Part shown: positions 19,964 to 26,150 of the stretch, in pieces
Layout of the letters: every line of letters begins with the position of its first letter
How positions within the stretch are numbered: the first letter of the stretch is position 1
Virus record (IMG/VR): IMGVR_UViG_3300026382_000037
Span: 1-34,849 of that record
DNA: 34,849 bases
Origin: a virus
Reading direction: 5' to 3' (one strand)
Position numbers and translations under genes: made by a program
The notes under the pieces: generated by a model
Databases searched by the model: none
Told to the model about the DNA's origin: nothing
The model's input: the letters and a program-made list of their open reading frames with translations, nothing else

Positions 19964-20537
19964 AAAAATAAGAGAAGATGCAATATTCCCCACAAGAGGA
20001 AGCAAGTACTCCGCTTGCGTGGATGTTTATGCAAATGAGGATGTAACTATCGGTGCGGGTGAGACTAAGCTTGTAGGGCTTGGTATTGCGATTGATTTAG
20101 ATAATCTTTTGGAAAACGTACCGATGGTTAAAGATATGAGAAGATGGCACAAAGAGAGATTAGATGCTGGTATTAGTAGTGTTTTAGACGTTAAAAAAAT
20201 AAATTATTTTAAAGACGAATTTCTAAAATCTCACTACCTTCAACTAATGCTAAGAAGTTCGTTAGCTGTTAAAGGCTTAATGCTTGGTAATGGGGTCGGG
20301 GTAATTGACCTTGATTATGAAGATGAAATTAAAATGATTATTCATAATCCGTTTACGCTTAGTGGGTTCAATATTGATGCTTATGACGGTTTACACCTAC
20401 CAGACAATATTCCATCTTTTGAAATAAAAAAAGGCGATAAAATAGGTCAATTAACCCTACTAGAACACAAATCATATCTCTTTGGAATTGAGAGTGAAGA
20501 TGAACGTAATGGTGGTTTTGGAAGCACTGGCAAATAA
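19956..20537 (+). CDS. dut: dUTPase (trimeric type), enlarged
   Basis: Starting at ATG 19956 (AAGGAG upstream) gives 193 residues. All five dUTPase motifs are present: SACVDVYANED (19-29), LRSSLAVKG (99-107), NGVGVIDLDYEDE (112-124), GDKIGQLTLL (160-169) and RNGGFGSTGK (184-193). The enzyme hydrolyses dUTP to dUMP, keeping uracil out of phage DNA. Compared with a typical chain of about 150 residues it carries an extra ~50-residue segment between motifs 1 and 2 (about 48-97). Longer frames starting upstream lie inside the previous gene. Confidence 0.9.
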   Translation: MFKKIREDAIFPTRGSKYSACVDVYANEDVTIGAGETKLVGLGIAIDLDNLLENVPMVKDMRRWHKERLDAGISSVLDVKKINYFKDEFLKSHYLQLMLRSSLAVKGLMLGNGVGVIDLDYEDEIKMIIHNPFTLSGFNIDAYDGLHLPDNIPSFEIKKGDKIGQLTLLEHKSYLFGIESEDERNGGFGSTGK

Positions 20538-20566
20538 AAAATAAAAAATAAATAAAAGGATAACAA

Positions 20567-21049
20567 ATGTTTAATAAAATAATCTTAGTAGGCAATCTCA
20601 CACGAGACATAGAAATTAGATACTCTCAGAGCGGAGTGGGAATTGCAAAAACTGCAATCGCTACAAGCCGTAAATTCACAAGCAATGGTGAGAAAAAAGA
20701 AGAAGTTTGTTTTGTGGATATAACTTTTTTTGGCAAAAGTGCCGAAGTTGCTAACCAATACCTCAGAAAAGGAAGCAAAATCCTTGTTGAGGGTAGATTA
20801 AACTTTGAACAGTGGGCTGATCAGAACGGCGGGAAACGTTCAAAACACTCTGTAATCGCGGAGAGTATGCAGATGCTCGACTCAAAAAGTGACAATCAAC
20901 AACAAGGGCAGCAACAGCAATATCAACAGCCAGCACAACAAGCACCGCAACAACCTGCACAACAATATCAAGCACCGCACGGACAAGTACCTGTTTATAA
21001 TGAACCTGCACCGCAACAAAGTGGCTACCAACAGCCGCAAAATCGGTGA
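20567..21049 (+). CDS. ssb: Single-stranded DNA-binding protein, acidic tip out of frame
   Basis: An OB-fold SSB (residues 1-107: NKIILVGNLTRDIEIRYSQSG..., FVDITFFGKSAEVANQYLRKGSKILVEGRL) is followed by a Gln/Pro-rich linker. This frame stops at a TGA at 21047-21049 after PQNR. The conserved SSB tip that recruits partner proteins, here DLDEDIPF, is encoded intact in the +1 frame and ends at 21095. Removing one A from the AAAA run at 21039-21042 would join the two. Either a single-base error or mutation, or a frameshifting event near the UGAC, is possible. Confidence 0.9.
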   Translation: MFNKIILVGNLTRDIEIRYSQSGVGIAKTAIATSRKFTSNGEKKEEVCFVDITFFGKSAEVANQYLRKGSKILVEGRLNFEQWADQNGGKRSKHSVIAESMQMLDSKSDNQQQGQQQQYQQPAQQAPQQPAQQYQAPHGQVPVYNEPAPQQSGYQQPQNR

Positions 21050-21095
21050 CTCTGTTCCGACTGCTATTGATTTAGATGAAGATATTCCATTTTGA
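21039..21095 (+). other. Out-of-frame SSB C-terminal tip
   Basis: Read in the +1 frame relative to ssb, these bases encode KIGDSVPTAIDLDEDIPF and then a stop. The last residues are the universal SSB interaction tip (acidic run ending I-P-F). Its preservation argues the shift is very recent, an assembly error, or bypassed by recoding. Confidence 0.8.
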
Positions 21096-21111
21096 GCAGA
21101 ACAGATGCAAG

Positions 21112-21158
21112 GCAGATAGTAATATTAAAGTTCTATCTGCTTATGCCTAAGATTAGGC
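21112..21158 (+). terminator. Two hairpins between ssb and zinc peptide gene
   Basis: GCAGATAG (21112-21119) pairs with CTATCTGC (21133-21140), 8 bp. GCCTAA (21145-21150) pairs with TTAGGC (21153-21158), followed by GATTTTA. The second is a weak terminator-like element, since the T run is short; together they may attenuate or process the transcript before the xis/int genes. Confidence 0.45.
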
Positions 21159-21178
21159 GATTTTACAGGAGAAGAAAG

Positions 21179-21268
21179 ATGATGAAATGTGAGATATGCA
21201 AGAAAAAAGCTAAATACACAGTTCGCGGCAAAGGCTACTGTGATGAATGTTTAATTGAAGTAATTTGA
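21179..21268 (+). CDS. 29-residue zinc-ribbon peptide
   Basis: ATG 21179 (or 21182) with AGGAG upstream encodes MMKCEICKKKAKYTVRGKGYCDECLIEVI. The two CxxC pairs (C4/C7 and C21/C24) fit a minimal zinc ribbon. It ends 11 bases before the excisionase start. Compact, with good ribosome site and motif, so likely translated; function unknown. Confidence 0.65.
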   Translation: MMKCEICKKKAKYTVRGKGYCDECLIEVI

Positions 21269-21279
21269 GGAGAAAAGAT

Positions 21280-21576
21280 ATGGAACTAGGAGTATTGAAA
21301 AATTTAGAACTATTGCCTGAAATTCTTGAAATGCAAAAGAAAAATGCAGAAAGGCTTGCGAGGCTAATTCCTCCAATAACCACAAAAGAAGAAGTTGCGA
21401 GACTTTTACATGTAACTCCACGTACTATAAACAACTACATTTCACAAGGGTATTTAAAAGAGGGATACCATTTTAAGCGAAAAAATGCTAAAGTTTTAGT
21501 GTTTATAGAAGATGCCATTCTTGATTTTCGCGATGAATTATCAAAAGGAATGGTAAATGAGAAAGTTACGGTTTAA
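21280..21576 (+). CDS. Excisionase-like HTH protein
   Basis: Starting at ATG 21280 with GAGGAG upstream gives 98 residues; a start at 21265 would lie on the ribosome site. After an N-terminal helix, TTKEEVARLLHVTPRTINNYISQGYLKEGYHFKRKNAKVLVFIEDAILDF forms a MerR/excisionase-type winged helix. It overlaps the integrase gene by 20 bases, fitting a recombination directionality factor coexpressed with integrase, or an integrase-gene regulator. Confidence 0.78.
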   Translation: MELGVLKNLELLPEILEMQKKNAERLARLIPPITTKEEVARLLHVTPRTINNYISQGYLKEGYHFKRKNAKVLVFIEDAILDFRDELSKGMVNEKVTV

Positions 21577-22636
21577 AAATCGAAACGGTGTTCTTTATTT
21601 TGGTTATGGCGACAAACTTATATCTTCAAAGATGAAGTATAACAATTTCAGTAAAAATATAATCAAAAACAGAGTAGAAAATGGTGAGCTAAATGAAGCT
21701 TTAAAAATAGGAAGCAATATAGAAAAAGTTCCACTCATTACTGACCTGCTAAATGAAGTAATGAGCGAAAAAAGTGCGAGATTAAAGCACAAATCAATGT
21801 TAGCATATAAATCGGCTTCAACTGATAAAATTATACCATATTTTCAAGGTATGTTAGTATCAGAAATAAAGCCGATTCACATAAAAAGATTTCAAGACTA
21901 CTTAGTTAGTCGTGAGCTTGGCGCGAGTAGTATAAATTTATGCAGAGTTCTTTTACTTGATATTTTTGATCTGGCAGTTTTGTCCGAGTATATAAACATC
22001 AATCCTGTTAGAATGGTAAAAAAACCAACTCTTAAAAAAGAAGTAAAAAAGATAAAAACTTTTACACTTGACGAGATAGACTTGATGCTGTCAACTTTGC
22101 ATGGAAGCATAAGAAACTTTATAGGAATTTCTTTTTTTACAGGGATGAGAAGTGGCGAGTTGCTTGCTTTAAAATGGGAAGATGTTGATTTTACAACATA
22201 TACTATTTCTATATCTAAGACAATTGCGGACGGCATTATAAACAGTCCAAAAACAATATCAAGCAATAGAGACATAGAGATGATAGAAAAAGCGAAAGAA
22301 TTTTTTAAAATGCAGCAGCTTGAAACAGGGATGAAAAACAGTTTTGTATTTTTGTCAAAGAAAAATGAATATTACAATACAAATTATCATTTTTATACTG
22401 CATTTAAAAAAGTGCAAAGAGAGCTTAATTTTAAAGACATTAAGACTTTGCACACGACACGGCACACTTTTGCAAGTATCATGTTGAATAATGGCATCGA
22501 TGCAATGTGGGTATCAAATACACTCGGTCATGAGAATTTGCAAATAACATTAAAAATTTATGCTCACTTTATGCCAAAACGTGAAAAGATGAGTATAGGC
22601 TTTTTAAATAAGCGGTACAAAAACGGTACAAAATAA
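21557..22636 (+). CDS. int: Tyrosine-recombinase integrase
   Basis: This 359-residue integrase has an N-terminal arm-binding region, a core-binding SAM-like domain at about 60-150 and a complete catalytic domain: Arg198 (TGMRSGELLAL), Lys232 (SPKTISSNR), His299 and Arg302 (HTTRHTF), His325 (LGHEN) and Tyr335 (IYAHF). It integrates the phage at a chromosomal att site. AAGGA precedes its ATG inside the end of the excisionase gene. Its last codons contain copies of the CGGTACAAA repeat that recurs 171 bp downstream. Confidence 0.95.
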   Translation: MRKLRFKNRNGVLYFGYGDKLISSKMKYNNFSKNIIKNRVENGELNEALKIGSNIEKVPLITDLLNEVMSEKSARLKHKSMLAYKSASTDKIIPYFQGMLVSEIKPIHIKRFQDYLVSRELGASSINLCRVLLLDIFDLAVLSEYININPVRMVKKPTLKKEVKKIKTFTLDEIDLMLSTLHGSIRNFIGISFFTGMRSGELLALKWEDVDFTTYTISISKTIADGIINSPKTISSNRDIEMIEKAKEFFKMQQLETGMKNSFVFLSKKNEYYNTNYHFYTAFKKVQRELNFKDIKTLHTTRHTFASIMLNNGIDAMWVSNTLGHENLQITLKIYAHFMPKREKMSIGFLNKRYKNGTK

Positions 22637-22803
22637 GAATAAAGCCCTATCTACTGAGCTATTTTGTTAAAATCTTGTTAAGTCCCCTGTGTTTTTTTAC
22701 AATTTATTTTCAATCAAAATGCGAAAATATGGCACTTCTATAAACGATACAATTTTTTACATTGAAAGTAGATTGAAATAAAACGGGTCAAAAACGGTAC
22801 AAA
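22619..22803. other. Candidate attP region
   Basis: The 14-mer AAAAACGGTACAAA occurs at 22619-22632 and 22790-22803, with a partial copy GCGGTACAAA at 22612. These may be integrase arm-type sites. Between them, 22644-22661 on the minus strand reads TAGCTCAGTAGATAGGGC, which resembles the D-arm of a tRNA, a frequent kind of integration target. The rest of a tRNA fold is absent. The core crossover site is not proven. Confidence 0.45.
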
Positions 22804-23031
22804 CCTTTTATAGTATGTTTTCTAAAATTTCACAATTCTCATCACATCTTCTACCAACATGCTTGTACCACTTACTAAACCTACTGTAACCGAAATTAAA
22901 CATGACAGCATTTTAATAGAAACACTCTAATTTAAAGAAATATTACAAAAGTATTGTTTATCTATACTTTTTAAGTAATAATTAATATATTAATAGCTAC
23001 AATATTGTATATCAAAAAAAAAGGACTTAAA
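22637..23031. other. Noncoding gap downstream of integrase
   Basis: These 395 bases hold the candidate attP (to about 22803) and then very AT-rich sequence. TACAAT at 22998-23003 is a possible -10 for the gene at 23032. No clear terminator follows int. A 31-codon minus-strand frame (22903-22808) has no ribosome site and is not called. Confidence 0.5.
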
Positions 23032-23283
23032 ATGAAAGCTGTTTTAAAAGAGATTTTATTAAAAATCAAAAAAGTTAATGATGAAAGAAAAAATAATAAT
23101 GAGAACTACATCTCTCAAGACGATACAAATGAAGAAATACAAGATATTTTAACTGATTATTTCTTAGATGAATTCCAAAGCGGAATAGAGATTGATAGTT
23201 ATGAATTTTTAGAAAGTAAGTTTGGTAATGATGCCGAGTTAATAAGAGATGCAGAAGCAGGAGAATATCCAAAATGGCTATAA
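23032..23283 (+). CDS. Small acidic protein, possible moron
   Basis: The ATG at 23032 follows AAAGGA; an in-frame start at 23005 is less well supported. The 83-residue product has a basic first third (MKAVLKEILLKIKKVNDERKNN) and a strongly acidic remainder (EEIQDILTDYFLDEFQSGIEIDSYEFLESKFGND). It overlaps the HTH gene by ten bases. Its place next to attP suggests a gene carried at the prophage edge and expressed independently. No family recognised. Confidence 0.7.
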   Translation: MKAVLKEILLKIKKVNDERKNNNENYISQDDTNEEIQDILTDYFLDEFQSGIEIDSYEFLESKFGNDAELIRDAEAGEYPKWL

Positions 23284-23426
23284 AAAAAGCAACACTAAAA
23301 GAAATAGCTGATTTTCTAGGCGTTTCTGAAAGTGCAGTTAAACAATATAATAAAAAGAAGAAAATTTTAATGCAGCACGGGCTTCCTGTTCTAAAGAATA
23401 TTTTAGAGAACAGATCTAAGTCATAA
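23274..23426 (+). CDS. 50-residue HTH protein paired with acidic protein
   Basis: ATG 23274, inside the end of the acidic gene, encodes MAIKKATLKEIADFLGVSESAVKQYNKKKKILMQHGLPVLKNILENRSKS. The centre is a clear helix-turn-helix of a type common in small Campylobacterota regulators. It ends two bases before the convergent endolysin stop. A two-gene regulator or toxin-antitoxin unit is possible but unproven. Confidence 0.7.
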   Translation: MAIKKATLKEIADFLGVSESAVKQYNKKKKILMQHGLPVLKNILENRSKS

Positions 23427-23428
23427 TA

Positions 23429-23836
23429 TTACGACTTAAATAAAATCATTTCATCTTCATTTCTTACATCAAGGTGTACCCAGCTAACGCCTAGTTCTAA
23501 GCCTTTAATATGCGGAAATAAATCTTTATTGCCAATAATATAGTTTCTCACTTCCTCCGCACTATAATCACTAAAAACTATATCAAAAGCATTAGCATAG
23601 CTATGCTGAGAACCTAACGAGTAGTAAGGGCTATCTGATGTTCTTATTCCGCTCCACTCTCTTTTGCCACCCCAGAAATAATTATTTATAGTCATAGTTC
23701 CAAGATTAAAGTGTTCTTTTAGTTTATCAATACTTTCAATCAGCCTTGGATCCACATATCTCCAAGCTTTATTTCCATATTTTTCATACAGGGATTTAGG
23801 TACTAGCTCATGAATTTTAAAATATTTAGATTTCAT
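23429..23836 (-). CDS. Endolysin, peptidase M15 family
   Basis: This 135-residue zinc peptidase shows the M15A layout. His78 and Asp85 are in SQHSYANAFDIVF, and His121-x-Asp123 is in VSWVHLDVRN, with a Glu near 114 as a plausible catalytic residue. It would cleave peptidoglycan stem peptides to release progeny. No signal peptide is seen, so it relies on the adjacent holin. Its start overlaps the holin stop (ATGA-type). Confidence 0.88.
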   Translation of the reverse strand: MKSKYFKIHELVPKSLYEKYGNKAWRYVDPRLIESIDKLKEHFNLGTMTINNYFWGGKREWSGIRTSDSPYYSLGSQHSYANAFDIVFSDYSAEEVRNYIIGNKDLFPHIKGLELGVSWVHLDVRNEDEMILFKS

Positions 23837-24273
23837 TTATTTTCCTTATAAACTTTAATTGACTTCTCAATACTTCTACCAACTACGTAACCACCCAATC
23901 CAAGTTTTAGTAAACCCCACATATCTGGTGGAATAGTTAAAGCAATTGCTTTGCCGCCAAATAATGTAATATAAGGATATAGGATATAGTTATTAGCAAT
24001 AATAAAAACAAAAGTAAGCATTGTAATTGGTCTCCAGTTTCTTTGTAACCAGCCCTCACCGTTAGCTTCTGCTTGAATGATTTTACTTTGTTCTTCAATA
24101 ATTGTTTTAGAGTACTCATTTAACTCCTTATTCATTTCAAGTTGATAAGCTTGAATACCTGCTTCTAGTTTAGCTTTCTGTTCAGGACTTAGATCCGGTG
24201 GGAAATAACTTTTAAATAAGCTTGTTCCTGCATCTACTACTTTACTAATTAAAGTTCCTACAATCGGTATCAT
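23833..24273 (-). CDS. Holin, GTA-type 3TM family
   Basis: This 146-residue protein has an N-terminal hydrophobic segment (MIPIVGTLISKVVDAGTSLF), a charged helical middle (SPEQKAKLEAGIQAYQLEMNKEL) and the family hallmark QAEANGEGWLQRNWRPITMLTFVFIIANNYILYP. A C-terminal membrane segment (PPDMWGLLKLGLGGYVVGRSIEK) follows. This matches 3TM holins of gene-transfer agents and phages. It permeabilises the inner membrane at lysis. Overlaps on both sides with lysis genes. Confidence 0.88.
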   Translation of the reverse strand: MIPIVGTLISKVVDAGTSLFKSYFPPDLSPEQKAKLEAGIQAYQLEMNKELNEYSKTIIEEQSKIIQAEANGEGWLQRNWRPITMLTFVFIIANNYILYPYITLFGGKAIALTIPPDMWGLLKLGLGGYVVGRSIEKSIKVYKENK

Positions 24274-24884
24274 TATTTATCCTTTTTATGTATAAGTTCT
24301 GCAACATCTCTAATATTTCTTTCTAACAAAACAGATATTTTAGAATTTAAGCTATTCATTTCACTAAACCCTTGTACTACGTAAGTACCAAAAGTTATTG
24401 AATAAAGTATAATTATTCCAGTAGCCCATCTAATAGTTGTAGGAGCTACAGCAGCAGCATCTTTCTTCTCTAACTGCTCAATACTCATTCTATGTTCTTC
24501 TGACAGCCCTATAAGTCTTGCAACATCTCTACTTATTGACTCTACATCTTTGTGCAGCAAACGAACACTATTACATCCATTCTCATCTTTTTGTATTACA
24601 TCTATTTCATCCACTCTTTGATGAAATCTCTTAATTTTTTCTACTAAATCTTTATCCCGTCTAACAAAAGCTTCTTTAATTTCTCTATCCATTGTTTCAA
24701 GTTTATTAGTAAATATTGCTTGTTTAGCTAAATATTTACTAATATCCTTTAATTGCTCATTAGTCTCTGTTTGCGCTACTACTAAATGTTCTACACTTAC
24801 AACTAATGATTTGATAGTAGCTTTTTGCTCTACTATATCTGTATCATGTCTCGCTAGTAAATCTCTCATTGCTTCATCTGTCAT
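24273..24884 (-). CDS. Coiled-coil membrane protein of the lysis cassette
   Basis: This 203-residue protein has long heptad-like helices (about 15-145: SLVVSVEHLVVAQTETNEQLKDISKYL...) and one transmembrane helix near 150-170 (TIRWATGIIILYSITFGTYVVQ), then a charged helix. It sits directly before the holin. A spanin-like or holin-modulating function fits its position and topology, but no lipobox or Rz motif is visible. Confidence 0.7.
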   Translation of the reverse strand: MTDEAMRDLLARHDTDIVEQKATIKSLVVSVEHLVVAQTETNEQLKDISKYLAKQAIFTNKLETMDREIKEAFVRRDKDLVEKIKRFHQRVDEIDVIQKDENGCNSVRLLHKDVESISRDVARLIGLSEEHRMSIEQLEKKDAAAVAPTTIRWATGIIILYSITFGTYVVQGFSEMNSLNSKISVLLERNIRDVAELIHKKDK

Positions 24885-24885
24885 A

Positions 24886-25113
24886 TTATTCTCCTAAACT
24901 TTTCAAGCAATGTTTGCTTTCAAACTTTCTTAAAATTCTACACAACCATTTAGCTTTACCTGTTCTGCCTATATGCGAGCTAATAGTTTCATCTTGCGAG
25001 CCATTGAAAAATACTACATTCCCTAGCTGGTCAAGAACAAGAAGCAGCCGCATAATTCTGCTTCTTTTTTTAGTATCATTTTCAAACTTTTTAATGTATT
25101 GTTCTTTATGCAT
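24886..25113 (-). CDS. Conserved phage small protein next to lysis genes
   Basis: This 75-residue basic protein contains RLLLVLDQLGNVVFFNGSQDETISSHIGR...WLCRILRKFESKHCLKSLGE. I recall similar small proteins (LDQ..N...NG..DETiS.R, then ..HC...E) at the end of many phage tail or lysis modules. Their function is not known. It ends one base before the start of the coiled-coil gene. Confidence 0.75.
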   Translation of the reverse strand: MHKEQYIKKFENDTKKRSRIMRLLLVLDQLGNVVFFNGSQDETISSHIGRTGKAKWLCRILRKFESKHCLKSLGE

Positions 25114-25122
25114 AGCATTTCC

Positions 25123-25539
25123 CTATTCAAAAACAGGAAGTTCAGCAAGAACTTCATCAACTGTAGGCATATCTCTATTCCCAGCTTTTACATCTGCTTC
25201 AATCTGTCCAGCCGCTTTCCAACATGAACTAGCCCAAGCACCAAGTTTCTCAGCCTCAGTTCTAAAGTCATTATCGTAGCCTACATACTTACCAATAGCA
25301 TTTATATTGTCATATCTAAGACTTTGTGCTTGCGTGTCTAAGTGGATTTGGATTGCATCATTAAAAGCTTTTTGTTGTTTTCTTAACATCTCTTCATCTG
25401 AAGGAGTTCTTAGTATTGTTAAATCTTCATCCGAAATAGGAGTTAATCCCAATTCTTTTATTTTTAACTCTAAAATTTCTTTAGGTGTATCATCTTCATA
25501 ACTAAATATCTCGCTTTTATCATTTATGTAATTTTTCAT
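25123..25539 (-). CDS. Tail-fibre-associated protein
   Basis: This 138-residue protein contains a segment (AFNDAIQIHLDTQAQSLRYDNINAIGKYVGYDNDFRTEAEKLGAWASSCWKAAGQI) like the C-terminal domain of small phage tail proteins with a KWxxxxW...-type helix pair (DUF4376-like), often encoded directly after fibre genes. It may be a fibre chaperone or a minor tip protein. Ends PVFE. Confidence 0.65.
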   Translation of the reverse strand: MKNYINDKSEIFSYEDDTPKEILELKIKELGLTPISDEDLTILRTPSDEEMLRKQQKAFNDAIQIHLDTQAQSLRYDNINAIGKYVGYDNDFRTEAEKLGAWASSCWKAAGQIEADVKAGNRDMPTVDEVLAELPVFE

Positions 25540-25549
25540 ATTTTCCCCC

Positions 25550-26140
25550 TTATCTTAATTCTTGCCAAGTGTTAATAATCCCTTGTTCAGAGCTTAAACG
25601 ATATGTAGCATCAGATGGAACTATTGCTGAAAGTGTTACCCATATATCGCTCGAAGATACATATTGCTTAAAAAAAGAAACTTCCTCATCCCCAATAAAA
25701 AGACTTACCTTTTCAGTGTCTGTTGTTGAGGCACTGATGTTTATCATTATTGGCTTACCTGTTGTATTTGTATATGTAATATCATTTTTTCTATCATTCT
25801 TTACATCTTGCCAAGTTTGACCTACTCCGATTTCTTTTAAATCTGCTGTATTTGCTTTAGTGTCTAATTGCCCTTTATTAACAACATCATCACTAGCTGC
25901 ACCAGCTTTTGCTTTAAATAGTTGAGTAGCACTACCACCAAGTAAAGCTTTACTATCAAGTTGAGATTTACTAACTGCTTCATCATCATTTGTAGCATCA
26001 GCTACTTTGAAAGTTTGAGTAGCGTCTCCACTCTCATTTGCTTTTGTCGCAACTTCATCCCTTAAATCCTCTATCTTTGTTTTAAATTGGGCTTGTGTTA
26101 CTGTGTTTCCGCCCAGTTCTCCGCTTGCCGGTAATGCCAT
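25550..26140 (-). CDS. Short tail fibre protein
   Basis: This 196-residue protein follows the tip gene. Two imperfect ~30-residue repeats (ATQTFKVADATNDDEAVSKSQLDSKA and ATQLFKAKAGAASDDVVNKGQLDTKA) match the collar/shaft repeats of phage fibres. A C-terminal beta-rich domain (YTNTTGKPIMINISASTTDTEKVSLFIGDEEV...) follows and may be the receptor-binding or capping part. Likely trimeric. Confidence 0.8.
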   Translation of the reverse strand: MALPASGELGGNTVTQAQFKTKIEDLRDEVATKANESGDATQTFKVADATNDDEAVSKSQLDSKALLGGSATQLFKAKAGAASDDVVNKGQLDTKANTADLKEIGVGQTWQDVKNDRKNDITYTNTTGKPIMINISASTTDTEKVSLFIGDEEVSFFKQYVSSSDIWVTLSAIVPSDATYRLSSEQGIINTWQELR

Positions 26141-26150
26141 ATTTTCTCCT

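Noticed and set aside
22638-22662. Complete tRNA gene downstream of integrase
   Set aside because: Only a D-arm-like segment is present; anticodon stem, T-arm and acceptor pairing cannot be formed.
22808-22903. 31-codon minus-strand frame beyond attP
   Set aside because: No ribosome site, no overlap with neighbours and very short, although composition looks protein-like.
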